Assembly: GCA_963698165.1 (NCBI GenBank)
Contig: CAVOPT010000019.1
Location: forward strand, 10,753 to 74,752
Reading direction: 5' to 3'
Length of the DNA: 64,000 bases
Origin: JAAYUJ01 sp963698165
Lineage (GTDB): Bacteria; Desulfobacterota; Syntrophobacteria; Syntrophobacterales; Syntrophobacteraceae
Made by a program: the position numbers and the translations under genes. A model generated the notes under the pieces. It was not told the DNA's origin and did not search any database. It worked only from the letters and a program-made list of their open reading frames with translations. Below are positions 1 through 8,387 of the stretch, one piece after another (within the stretch, counting starts at the first letter, position 1; the number at the start of each line of letters is the position of its first letter).

Positions 1-190
1 GCTCCTCGTCAATTGTTTTTCCATCCTTGAGCGCGTCTCGCACACGGGCACCCCGAGGCCAGCTAGCATCAATCATTTTGCCTTTGTACAACAGATCCCT
101 ACTTCCCCCTCCGAACCCCCCGAAGGTTCCGCAATAATGCACGGTTTTTCCCACCCAGGTAACGTCGCATATCTTCTTGACTTCGCTCCC
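1..190 (-). CDS. Possible gene fragment running off the left edge
   Basis: An open minus-strand frame runs from a stop at 191-193 to the window edge. It reads a plausible soluble protein with CGTFGGFGGGSRDL and DASWPRGARVRDAL. There is no ATG near its beginning; the first possible start is a GTG at 154-152 without a clear ribosome binding site. It could be the 5' part of a gene with an unusual start or a remnant. I do not recognise the family. Confidence 0.3.
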
Positions 191-661
191 TTAGGTGCTT
201 ATTATTAATATATATTATCTGATAATCGCCTAGTCGCATGCTTCCTCCAAGTATGTGGAGGGAAGGATGAGCAGATGTATCCAGAAAATGGTCTTATTTG
301 GCCTCCTCAGGGAGTCCTAACTCTCACGAGAGGCCTTTGTTTTTCTGGCCCGACGATCCTGGGGCGGGACAAGAAAGCATCGGGTCCTTATCTCCACTCC
401 AGCCAACATTTTACCCCCTGCTTTCCCTGGAATCACCGCATAGAATCACCGCATACCCCGCCTTCCTCCTTCGTTCCTGCCCCATGGTTCTGACTCGCTT
501 GTTTTGCTATATGGGGGAGCTACATGATCATGGAATCCTAACCGCACGCCCTCCTTTTAGGAACTAGAAGTGGTTTCTCTCTTGACGATCCTCTGTGGCA
601 AGCCCCCTGGGCGGGACAGAGCCTTTTGAGTGTTTGGGTTCTCAGGAGGGGAGGTTATCCA
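191..661. other. Leader region without a recognised gene
   Basis: I see no convincing gene here. The two short overlapping plus-strand frames between 275 and 567 have no ribosome binding site and low-complexity, Pro/Ser-rich translations. A 13-bp unit (gaatcaccgcata) is repeated in tandem near 431-457. The end of the region carries the strong AGGAGGGGAGG ribosome binding site of the following regulator. Confidence 0.4.
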
Positions 662-2104
662 ATGGAAGAGGCAAGAATTCTCTTGGTCGATTTGGATCCT
701 TTATCCGACTTAGGATTCAATTTGAAGGAAATCCTGGAATCCTCTAAAACCCCGCAAATCCGTCTGAAGCAGGAATCCATCGCATTAGGCAAACCCGATC
801 TCTTGGAAAGGGCAATCTCCGGCCCTATCTCTGATTTCAATCCCAACCTGATTCTCCTCATATTGCCTTCCGCTTGCGCGCAGCAGGTCTGTAAGCTAAC
901 ACAGTGGATATGCGGAAAACCAAATCCATCACCGGTTATGGCAATCATTGGGGGCGATAGGCCGGAGGATCTAATGGATCTCCTCAGATCAGGAGTTGCT
1001 GATTTTGTCACTCCCCCGCTCAAGCCCATTGACGTACTTCCTCGGCTATGGCGATTATTGAGGAGGGAACCTCAAGAGGAAGCGAGAGTTCGAGCGCTAA
1101 AAGAAAGCATTGGGTTAAGACAACTCGTCGGCAAGAGTCCTTGCTTCGTGGTCGAATTAGATAAAATTCCCCTGGTGGCCAAGTGCAATGCCACTGTTTT
1201 GATCTCGGGAGAAACAGGAACTGGGAAGGAGCTTTTTGCCCGGGCGATCCATTATCTGGGCCCACGATCGGACAAGCCTTTCGTTCCGGTCAGCTGCGGC
1301 GCTATTCCCGTGGACTTGGTGGAAAACGAACTGTTCGGCCATGCGCGTGGGGCATTTACTGGCGCCGCGACTGCAACGCCCGGGCTGATCCAAGAGTCCT
1401 CCACTGGGACTTTGTTCTTGGACGAGATTGACTGCCTTCCCCTCTTGGCGCAGGTTAAACTGCTGCGATTCATTCAGGATAAGGAATATAGACAGCTGGG
1501 TTCTACAAAGGCGCGTTACTGTGATGTCAGGGTCATGGCGGCATCAAACCTCGATCTTGAGAAAGCGGTCTCAGAAGGTAAATTTCGCCCGGACCTTTTC
1601 TATCGTTTAAATGTTATTCTGTTCACGTTACCTCCGCTGCGAGAACGCGGAGAGGATATTTTACTTCTCGCCCGCCACTTCTTGGATAAGTTCACCTTGG
1701 AGTTTCATAAACCCATCAGGGAGTTCACTTCCCAAGCTGTCCAAAAGCTCCTGGCCTATGATTGGCCTGGCAATGTGCGAGAATTGGAAAATGCAATAGA
1801 ACGGGCCGTTGTCTTCTCCAAGGAAACGACCGTTCAGAGTGCTGACATGGTCTTGTCGAGTATGGAGAGACCCGCGCCTCAAGAATCATTCAAGGCGGCG
1901 AAGTCCATGGTGATCGAAAGATTCGAAAAGAGTTATATTCAAAGTCTCTTGTCTGCGTATCAGGGAAATATTACCAAGGCCGCCCATGCAGCCCGTAAGA
2001 ATCGACGGGCTTTTTGGGAACTAATTCGAAAGCACGGGATCGATGCACACAACATCAAGCCCGCTTCCATTTCGAAAGTGGGACAATCGTCCACCTTACC
2101 ATGA
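662..2104 (+). CDS. Sigma-54-dependent transcriptional activator (NtrC type) with degenerate receiver domain
   Basis: A 480-residue bacterial enhancer-binding protein. Residues 1-130 form a receiver-like domain that keeps an acidic pair (VDLD) and a PLKP lysine, but has NLILLILP where the phosphorylated Asp is expected. The AAA+ domain follows with Walker A GETGTGKE, the sigma-54-contacting GAFTGA motif, Walker B GTLFLDEID and the LPPLRERGEDI sensor region. The C-terminus has a Fis-type helix-turn-helix (ITKAAHAARKNRRAFWELI). The ATG at 662 is chosen over an upstream TTG at 626 because AGGAGGGGAGG stands 8 bases before it. A matching sigma-54 promoter lies 214 bp downstream, so it may drive the adjacent gene and perhaps the injection system. 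Family assignment is firm; the target is inferred. Confidence 0.93.
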   Translation: MEEARILLVDLDPLSDLGFNLKEILESSKTPQIRLKQESIALGKPDLLERAISGPISDFNPNLILLILPSACAQQVCKLTQWICGKPNPSPVMAIIGGDRPEDLMDLLRSGVADFVTPPLKPIDVLPRLWRLLRREPQEEARVRALKESIGLRQLVGKSPCFVVELDKIPLVAKCNATVLISGETGTGKELFARAIHYLGPRSDKPFVPVSCGAIPVDLVENELFGHARGAFTGAATATPGLIQESSTGTLFLDEIDCLPLLAQVKLLRFIQDKEYRQLGSTKARYCDVRVMAASNLDLEKAVSEGKFRPDLFYRLNVILFTLPPLRERGEDILLLARHFLDKFTLEFHKPIREFTSQAVQKLLAYDWPGNVRELENAIERAVVFSKETTVQSADMVLSSMERPAPQESFKAAKSMVIERFEKSYIQSLLSAYQGNITKAAHAARKNRRAFWELIRKHGIDAHNIKPASISKVGQSSTLP

Positions 2105-2317
2105 TGAATTGATCCTCCCTCTTTTTCCCTCATCCTGACGCTCTCCTTATTAATTCGTTCACATCCCCCAGGATTAAAAGATCCTATCTTATCCGGAAGC
2201 CTCCCCAAAAACGATCTCAGATAAGCTACACCGACCCCTCACGAAATAGCTCTCTTGTCCTGGATTTGTCGGGCCTACGAATACCTTCCTCCCTATGGAA
2301 AAACAATTGCTGAGAAA
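2105..2317. other. Intergenic region, possible activator-binding region
   Basis: No gene seen. It lies directly upstream of the -24/-12 promoter, where an NtrC-type activator would bind. A loose inverted pair (atcttatc near 2186, gataag near 2220) is the only symmetrical element I noticed and is too weak to call an operator. No T-tailed terminator hairpin was found after the regulator. Confidence 0.3.
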
Positions 2318-2334
2318 TTGGCATGTTAGTTGCC
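2318..2334 (+). promoter_or_regulatory. Sigma-54 (-24/-12) promoter
   Basis: TTGGCATGTTAGTTGCC matches the sigma-54 consensus YTGGCACGNNNNTTGCW at all but two positions (the first C-to-T, and the final W), with exactly 10 bases between the essential GG and GC. Transcription would begin near 2346, about 44 bases before the GTG start at 2390. A partial second copy (tgttaattgcctc) follows at 2343-2355. The neighbouring gene encodes an activator with the GAFTGA sigma-54 contact loop, which strengthens the call. Confidence 0.8.
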
Positions 2335-2389
2335 TCAATAAATGTTAATTGCCTCGCTATTTTGAAAAGGCAGAACGGGGGGTCGTGGT

Positions 2390-2773
2390 GTGAAAAATGA
2401 CCGAGAATCTCAGAAATCTGAAATTGCTCGTACGATTTTATCTTATATGGTCGAACATCCTGGTGCCCAGGACACGCTGGAGGGAATAGCTCAATGGTGG
2501 CTGTTAGAGCAAGATCTCCGCTTTAAGATCGAATACGTCAGCGAAGCCGTTGCCGAGTTGGTCGCAAGAGAACTCCTCCTGGAGCGGAGAATGCCAGACT
2601 CCCGTATTCATTATCGGATCAACCCAGCCAAGCAGGAGGATGTCGCTCTTTTCCTCAAGTCGCGTTCACCAGACCAGACATCACAGCAGACTCCGATTGA
2701 CAGGCGGTTGGAGTTGACGGTGCTGGGTCTCCGTGCACGGCGAGAGCGCTTAGATCGAGAAAAAATCCGGTAG
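2390..2773 (+). CDS. Small winged-helix-like protein of unknown function
   Basis: A 127-residue charged, largely helical protein. Residues 8-85 have the pattern of a winged helix (IARTILSYMVEHPGAQDTLEGI, then VSEAVAELVARELLLERR, then a short beta wing IHYRI), followed by an Arg-rich tail (LRARRERLDREKIR). The start is a GTG at 2390 after a GGGGGG stretch. It lies 56 bases after a sigma-54 promoter and shares orientation with the upstream activator and the downstream injection-system operon, so it may be an adaptor or secondary regulator. That role is inferred; I do not recognise the family. Confidence 0.6.
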   Translation: MKNDRESQKSEIARTILSYMVEHPGAQDTLEGIAQWWLLEQDLRFKIEYVSEAVAELVARELLLERRMPDSRIHYRINPAKQEDVALFLKSRSPDQTSQQTPIDRRLELTVLGLRARRERLDREKIR

Positions 2774-3119
2774 AAATGGATCGAGGAAATGCCAATTCTG
2801 AGCAGCACTCCTAGGAAGTTGCCAGAGAATTCATGGCGGTTTCAAGGAGTGGGATAAGCCTCTTGGAATTGCGCGCTATTGGTCATTGGGGCATGAGCCA
2901 AACTACGAAAACATCCTCCAAATTGGGATGAGTCTCTCGGCCGCTTGCTACGTTTGGCATCTCTCCCAAAGGCTCCCAGGGAAAGGGGGGTATGCAAACT
3001 ATCTCGTGCTGACACGAGGCCTTGGGTTCTTGCTCGACTTTGGACACTCTACCCAGCAACGGGCAGGGAACACATCTCTAGCAGGGGTGTCAGCAGCCCT
3101 GCGTATGCATGACCCCATG
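2774..3119. other. Intergenic region before the IS3 element
   Basis: No convincing gene. A 95-codon open frame (TTG start, 2886-3173) runs into the IS3 terminus, has no clear ribosome binding site and no family resemblance. Before the IS3 insertion this stretch joined directly to the leader of the injection-system operon now at 4576, so any read-through from the 2318 promoter, or an operon promoter here, is now separated from the sheath by about 1.4 kb. Confidence 0.35.
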
Positions 3120-3274
3120 AGGGATAACTTTTGTTGTATCGCACCCGGATCCTTGGACACAAGTTTAGGTTGAGGTGTTCATGACCTTCCGCCACCTGGT
3201 CCGCCTCCGACGAGTCACGGTTGGACCCATTCTCGGCGGCCCAGGCGGCTGGCTCTGTACCGGATCCACGAGCC

Positions 3275-4168
3275 TCATGCGGCCTCCTTGGTGATGCATG
3301 CCTTACGGGCCTCGCAAGGGCTCAGAAAGCCGTTCTTTTCAATACGCCATTGGGTGTTGTAGTGATCAATGAATGTCTTAACCGCCTCTCTGAGCTCCGT
3401 GATGTTTCGAAAGGGTGTCCTGTAGATGACCTGTTCCTTGAGTGTGCGAAAGAATCGCTCAACAACCCCGTTGGTCTCAGGCTCCTCCAGGAAGGCAAAG
3501 CTCGGGGTAATCCCTAAGTAGCGGAGCTGATTCTGAAAATGATCAGAGAGATACTGGGTCCCATGGTCCATCCGAAGAGAAAGTCCCCTGCCGATATCGG
3601 CCTTCACCGATCCGAAGTGTTCGCCGAGCCCCATGAGGACGGGCTCCATCGCTGCAAAACGATCGCCCCTCTTGCACACGTGCCAACCGACACATTCCGC
3701 ATTCCAATGTTCCACTGCCGCGAAAACCCATGCATACCCATCCTCCGCCGTAAACACCCTGGTGGCGTCGGTGCCCCACATGAGGTTGGGTTCCTTGGTG
3801 ATGATTTCACCCTTATGGCCCTTGGGGCTCCCCTGCGGGCGCCGGTAGGGGGAAAGCAGATGATGCTCCCGCATCAGCCGAAGCACTCTCTTGCGCGAAA
3901 TGCGCAGGCCTTGCCCATATTTGAGCCTCCCCCACACCTTGCGATGTCCCTCGCCGTGAAAAGGAGACTCCTCCAAATCCTTGCGGATATGTTCCAACAA
4001 TTCCCCGTCAGAAATGGCACACCTTGGACCACGCTTCTTGGGCTGTGGCCGCTCTCCTTCCTGACGAACGCCCTGAAGATAGAAGGAAGACCGCGGATAT
4101 CCCGTCACCCTGCAGACCCTCTGAGTTCCATAGGGCTTCCCGGTAAAGGGCGAACAATTCTTGCTCAT
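3275..4168 (-). CDS. IS3-family transposase OrfB (DDE integrase core)
   Basis: A 297-residue protein. An N-terminal HTH_21-like segment (GHRKVWGRLKYGQGLRISRK) precedes an rve integrase core with the catalytic triad visible as D in GTDATR, D in MDHGTQY and E in NGVVERFF. Its ATG overlaps the orfA stop as ATGA, so the two genes are coupled by overlap and not by the -1 frameshift common in this family. Full length and apparently intact. Confidence 0.93.
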   Translation of the reverse strand: MSKNCSPFTGKPYGTQRVCRVTGYPRSSFYLQGVRQEGERPQPKKRGPRCAISDGELLEHIRKDLEESPFHGEGHRKVWGRLKYGQGLRISRKRVLRLMREHHLLSPYRRPQGSPKGHKGEIITKEPNLMWGTDATRVFTAEDGYAWVFAAVEHWNAECVGWHVCKRGDRFAAMEPVLMGLGEHFGSVKADIGRGLSLRMDHGTQYLSDHFQNQLRYLGITPSFAFLEEPETNGVVERFFRTLKEQVIYRTPFRNITELREAVKTFIDHYNTQWRIEKNGFLSPCEARKACITKEAA

Positions 4169-4497
4169 TTCCGCGACTTCCTCCCGGCTAAAGGGCGTCG
4201 GAGGATTATCTCCTTTTCCTTGCGCAGGATTTCCACCTCCATGGTCAGTTCGCCTATATGCTGCTTTGCTGCCTTCAGTCCCTCCGCGAGGGGATCACTG
4301 TCGCGCTTCTTCAGCGCACTTTCCATCCCTTCAAGGGCTTGGTTTCGCCACGCCTCCAACCGGTATATCTCCACACCCAATTCGCGGCTCACGGCATCCA
4401 ACGGCTCTCCCTGCAATAGCCGAAGTACTGTGTCTCTCTTGCGGCGTGCACTCCACCTTTGGTTGGGACCCAAGGGCCCCTGTTTCTCCGTTCCCAT
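4165..4497 (-). CDS. IS3-family transposase OrfA (HTH_Tnp_1)
   Basis: A 110-residue protein with a helix-turn-helix at residues 14-50 (WSARRKRDTVLRLLQGE, LDAVSRELGVEIYRLEAW) followed by a leucine-zipper-like helix (LTMEVEILRKEKEII). It binds the element ends and works with OrfB. An AGGAGGA ribosome binding site precedes the start on the minus strand. Confidence 0.9.
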   Translation of the reverse strand: MGTEKQGPLGPNQRWSARRKRDTVLRLLQGEPLDAVSRELGVEIYRLEAWRNQALEGMESALKKRDSDPLAEGLKAAKQHIGELTMEVEILRKEKEIILRRPLAGRKSRK

Positions 4498-4746
4498 AGC
4501 TCATCCTCCTTGGTTCACAGATTACTGTAAATCCGTGTCCAAGAAAATCGGGTCCGGTATAGGGATAACTTTTGTCAAGCCCTCGAGAGGGGGACCTATT
4601 TATGGGCAAGAGATGATGAATACATAACGGATTCACTGTCGAACGAAGCAAAGCCAAAGCAGGCATCGACGAGTCCAGCAGTCACTTGAAAGGAGAGCTA
4701 AACTCCAAATCCAAGAAATCTACTACTGAACAAGGAGGCGCCCAGC

Positions 4747-5010
4747 ATGCTCTATAGAATAATGAATAAGGCCAAACACTTAATAATCATAACACTCAAC
4801 AGCGGAAAGGCGATCTATCTGGCGCCGGGGGAAGCATCACGTCCCATTCCGGATCAGGAGTTAACAGGGAATCAAAAAGTTGAAAAACTATTGAGAGTCA
4901 ATGTTATCACGACCGAAATGGCGCAGGAGCCAACCGCTGGGGCTCCATTGGAGGCCACGGTTGGGGTGGAGAGTTTAGAACCAGAGAGGAGTGAAAAAAA
5001 AAACCTGTGA
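4747..5010 (+). CDS. Small protein at the head of the eCIS operon
   Basis: An 87-residue protein. Residues 10-55 contain LNSGKAIYLAPGEASRPI and LTGNQKVEKLLRVNVI, a pattern I associate with small hypothetical proteins placed just before tail-sheath genes in eCIS loci; the tail is Pro/Glu-rich and probably disordered. AGGAGG stands 8 bases before the ATG. It is 45 bp from the sheath gene and likely co-transcribed. Its role is unknown. Confidence 0.6.
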   Translation: MLYRIMNKAKHLIIITLNSGKAIYLAPGEASRPIPDQELTGNQKVEKLLRVNVITTEMAQEPTAGAPLEATVGVESLEPERSEKKNL

Positions 5011-5055
5011 GGAAATCGAAGAGATAGCATTCTATCATGTAAAGGAGATGACACG

Positions 5056-7785
5056 ATGGCGCGATTACATCCGGGAGTCTATATTGAAGAAGTATCCAGC
5101 GGTGTCAGGCCGATCGAGGGCGTAAGCACCTCCACGGCAGCTTTTCTCGGGAAGGCGGAACTGGGGGATATCGGCAAGGCCGTCCTGGTAACAAGCCTGC
5201 AGGAATTCCAGAAGAAGTACGGCTCGTTTCTGAGCGACGGCTTCCTCGCCCACGCGGTCTACCAGTTTTTCAACAACGGCGGGAAGACCTCCTACATCGT
5301 GCGCATTGCCAGCACGGGCGCGCGCGCAGCGGACATTGCGCTCAAAGACCGCAAGACGGGATCGCCGGCGAAGACCCTGACGATCCGCGCGGCCAACGAG
5401 GGGAACTGGGGCAACACCCTAGACATCGTGGTCACGGACGGCACCCTTGATCCGGACAACGAGTTTGCGGTGCGGGTCTATCGTGACCGCAGCACCGAGA
5501 AACTGCCGCCGCTCCTGCTCGAAACGTTTGACAACCTGAGCATGAACTCCGCAGCCGGAAATTATGTCGAAACCATTATCAACGCGAATGCCGCCTACAT
5601 CCGGGCCGACGTCGAGGACGTCAACCTCACGACAGCCGGGCCGGGCGTCAGCCGGAGCGGGGCCCTGCCGGTGAGCGACGGCTCCGCAGACTTAAAACTC
5701 GATCCGGCTCAAGCCACAAGGGTGCAGGGTACAGCCACAACAAAGGGGACCTTGACAAGCGGTAGCGGCGGTACGAGTCCTTTGGTTCCTTTGACGGATA
5801 AACGAAAATTGCAGATAAGTATCAACGGTGATGGCCCGCACGTGGTTATCATTCCGCCTGAAATGGACACGGGCGTCAAGATTGCAGACGCCCTTCAAAA
5901 AATAGTCAGAGAGGATCTCACGCCGAATTCATCGATGAGCCAGGAAGCTTTTGCAGGATTTACGTGTGCATATGACCTAACGACGAATACGTATCTCCTC
6001 ATCTCGGGTGCGCAAGGCACCAATTCGTCAGTCATGGTGGGTGATGGCGCGGTGTTGCTGAAACTTGATGCCACTCAGGCGACTGCGACATCAGGGACCG
6101 CGACGGAGAACGGATCGTTAAAAAGTGCGTATAATCCACTCCCGTATCCCTCCAAGGTGCCCTATAAGTTCCAGATTAACCTTGATAACGACGGGCCACA
6201 TAACGTCGTTGCGATTCCCACGGCAGCAACAGGTACACAGATCGCCGCAGCTATTCAGGCGGCGGTGCGCCAGATCACGGCGACCACGGCTACAAATAAG
6301 GACGCATTCGAAAAGTTTACCTGCAGCTACGACACAACAAATCCTGCCAACACCTTTTATGTCCTCAAATCGGGTACGGTCGGCACGTCCTCCAAGGTGC
6401 TGGTGGAGAGCTCTTCGCCGGAAGATGAAACAATAAAACTGGAGGCAGGGACGTACAAATTCGTCATAGAAATAAACGGCGATGGTCCGCATATTGTTTC
6501 GTTCAATGGACCGTGTGCCAATGGCGCCGTGATAGCCAGTGCGATATCCAAGGCTATTGCCGGAGATCCAACGGCAGTACCGCCGGTGCCGGGAATTACG
6601 CCAAAACGCAGCACAAATGCAGATGCCTTTGCGCCGGGCAAGTTCCAGTGTGACTACCTGAATGCGTCCGCAATCGGCAATCCAGTCCTGAAGCTGACGT
6701 CAGGCAAGACCGGCGTTGCCTCCTCAGTGCGTATAACCGACGCACCAACCTACAACGTGGCGAGTCTTTTGAAATTGGGATTGACGAACGGGGGACAAGA
6801 AATCACCGGGGCCGCAACCCTCAGGCCTGCGAATTCAAAAACGCCTACGGAGTACCACCTTGGCGATGCAACGGTGAGCGGGAATATCGAAAGCGTCACG
6901 CCAGGCGACGACGGCGGCACGCCGAGCGACCAGGATCACATCAACGGCCTGAATGCCCTTGACACGGTGCGGGACGTGAGCATCCTCTGCATCCCCGGCA
7001 TCGGCACCCAGGCGGTCGTGGACGCAGGGACCAATTACTGTACGCAGCGCGCGGATTGTTTCTTTATCGGCGACTGCAACCAGACGGATGACAGCGTCGA
7101 AGAAGCCCAGGCGTTCCTTACGAGTCTGGCCAAGAAGAGGTCCTACGGAGCGATCTACTATCCCTGGCTGAAGATGTTGGATCCGACCGGGAAATCCCCG
7201 GTGCCCATTGCGGTCCCGCCATCCGGTTTCGTCGCGGGCATGTATGCCCGGATCGACGCCAAGCGGGGAGTCTGGAAGGCGCCGGCGGGGACCGAAGCGA
7301 ACATCGGCGGAGCCGTGAGTGTCACGGCGGACACGACTGACGCGCAGCAGGACTTCCTGAATCCCATCGGCGTAAACGTGATCCGCACCTTCCCCGCGTC
7401 GGGCATCGTGATCTGGGGCGCGCGGACCCTGGCAACCCGGTCCGACCCGGAATACCGCTATATCCCCGTTCGCCGGACCGCGATATTTCTGGAGCAGAGC
7501 ATTTACAACGGCATCCAGTGGGCCGTGTTCGAGCCTAATGACGAGGACCTCTGGGCCAGCCTGCGCGCGAACATCAACGCGTTCATGATGCTCCAGTTCC
7601 GTGCCGGCGCATTTCAAGGCAAGACCCCGAACGAGGCGTTCTTCGTCAAGTGTGACCACCAGACTACCACGCAGGCAGACATCGATGCCGGGACCGTGAA
7701 CATCCTGGTCGGGTTTGCACCGCTGAAGCCAGCTGAATTCGTGGTCCTTCGGCTCAGTCAGAAGGCGGGCCAGCCTTCAGCGTAA
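5056..7785 (+). CDS. eCIS contractile sheath protein with large repeat insertion
   Basis: A 909-residue tail-sheath protein. The N-terminus (ARLHPGVYIEEVSSGVRPI) and the C-terminal part (RRTAIFLEQSIYNGIQWAVF, then AFFVKCDHQTTTQADIDAG and VGFAPLKPAEFVVL) are classical sheath core, which packs around the tube and contracts. About residues 210-590 are an insertion of three related units, each with (N)GDGPH, a helix, an FTC.YD or FQCDY motif and a Thr/Ser-rich strand. Injection-system sheaths are usually around 350-520 residues, so this is nearly double. The insertion looks somewhat less GC-rich than the flanks. It is the only sheath gene here, whereas Afp/PVC have three. Ribosome binding site AAAGGAG precedes the ATG. 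Confidence 0.95.
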   Translation: MARLHPGVYIEEVSSGVRPIEGVSTSTAAFLGKAELGDIGKAVLVTSLQEFQKKYGSFLSDGFLAHAVYQFFNNGGKTSYIVRIASTGARAADIALKDRKTGSPAKTLTIRAANEGNWGNTLDIVVTDGTLDPDNEFAVRVYRDRSTEKLPPLLLETFDNLSMNSAAGNYVETIINANAAYIRADVEDVNLTTAGPGVSRSGALPVSDGSADLKLDPAQATRVQGTATTKGTLTSGSGGTSPLVPLTDKRKLQISINGDGPHVVIIPPEMDTGVKIADALQKIVREDLTPNSSMSQEAFAGFTCAYDLTTNTYLLISGAQGTNSSVMVGDGAVLLKLDATQATATSGTATENGSLKSAYNPLPYPSKVPYKFQINLDNDGPHNVVAIPTAATGTQIAAAIQAAVRQITATTATNKDAFEKFTCSYDTTNPANTFYVLKSGTVGTSSKVLVESSSPEDETIKLEAGTYKFVIEINGDGPHIVSFNGPCANGAVIASAISKAIAGDPTAVPPVPGITPKRSTNADAFAPGKFQCDYLNASAIGNPVLKLTSGKTGVASSVRITDAPTYNVASLLKLGLTNGGQEITGAATLRPANSKTPTEYHLGDATVSGNIESVTPGDDGGTPSDQDHINGLNALDTVRDVSILCIPGIGTQAVVDAGTNYCTQRADCFFIGDCNQTDDSVEEAQAFLTSLAKKRSYGAIYYPWLKMLDPTGKSPVPIAVPPSGFVAGMYARIDAKRGVWKAPAGTEANIGGAVSVTADTTDAQQDFLNPIGVNVIRTFPASGIVIWGARTLATRSDPEYRYIPVRRTAIFLEQSIYNGIQWAVFEPNDEDLWASLRANINAFMMLQFRAGAFQGKTPNEAFFVKCDHQTTTQADIDAGTVNILVGFAPLKPAEFVVLRLSQKAGQPSA

Positions 7786-7882
7786 GCGGTCAGTTACGAG
7801 TGGAAGAAGCAAGACAATGTACTATGGACCCAAATACAGAAGGTAACGGGGAAATTACTGTTCACTAAAAGGAGTGGAGTCC

Positions 7883-8386
7883 ATGGCAAAATTTACGACG
7901 AATCCGCAGCGGTACGATCCCTACCGGAACTTCAAATTCAAGATCAAGATCGACAACCAATACGTGGCCGGTCTGAGCAAGTGCAGCGCCCTCAAAAAGA
8001 CCACCGAAATGGTGGAGTGGCGCGAGGGCGGCGATCCGAGTACCACACACAAGCTGCCAGGAAAGACCAAATACGATCCCATTACGCTCACCGCCGGAGT
8101 GAGCCACGACACGACCTTCGAGTCGTGGGCGAACCTGGTGAACAACTTCCAGGCCGACGCGTCGATGTCGCTCAAGAATTTTCGGAAGGACTTCATCATC
8201 ATCGACGTGTTCAACGAGGCGGGACAAAAGGCGCTCTCGTACATAGTCTACCGGTGCTGGGTGTCCGAGTACCAGGCCCTGCCGGAGCTGGACGCCAGCG
8301 CGAACGCGGTAATGGTCCAAACCATCAAGCTCGAGAACGAGGGATGGGAGCGGGATACGTCCGTAACGGAACCGCAGGAGTATTAG
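7883..8386 (+). CDS. eCIS inner tube protein (T4 gp19 family)
   Basis: A 167-residue tube protein of the Phage_T4_gp19 family, which stacks as hexamers inside the sheath. Family marks are the opening YDPYRNFKFKIKIDNQYVAGLSKCSALKK (read as NFKFKI...VAGLSKCS), the EWREGGDPSTTHKLPGKTKYDPITL segment around residues 45-70, and the closing IKLENEGWERD. The ATG at 7883 is preferred over a GTG at 7874 because AAGGAG lies just before it. It is a single tube gene next to a single sheath gene. Confidence 0.94.
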   Translation: MAKFTTNPQRYDPYRNFKFKIKIDNQYVAGLSKCSALKKTTEMVEWREGGDPSTTHKLPGKTKYDPITLTAGVSHDTTFESWANLVNNFQADASMSLKNFRKDFIIIDVFNEAGQKALSYIVYRCWVSEYQALPELDASANAVMVQTIKLENEGWERDTSVTEPQEY

Positions 8387-8387
8387 G

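Larger units (their letters stand above)
3135..4560 (-). mobile_element. IS3-family insertion sequence
   Basis: The element holds two overlapping minus-strand genes, orfA and orfB. Imperfect terminal inverted repeats sit at 3135-3160 and about 4534-4560; both share an ACCCG...CTTGGACAC core. An identical 15-bp sequence (agggataacttttgt) lies immediately outside each end, at 3120-3134 and 4561-4575. That is longer than the 3-5 bp duplication usual for IS3, so the exact ends may differ by a few bases. The element lies between the sigma-54 control region and the eCIS operon. Confidence 0.85.

Noticed and set aside
275..567. Two overlapping short plus-strand open frames in the leader region
   Set aside because: No ribosome binding site, Pro/Ser-rich low-complexity translation, no family resemblance.
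2886..3173. 95-codon open frame before the IS3
   Set aside because: TTG start without ribosome binding site; it runs into the IS3 end and looks random.
3539..4627. 362-codon plus-strand frame across the IS3
   Set aside because: It is antisense to orfA/orfB, which have clear transposase motifs.
6835..7659. 274-codon minus-strand frame over the sheath
   Set aside because: Mirror of a GC-rich gene; Arg/His-rich translation and no start signal.
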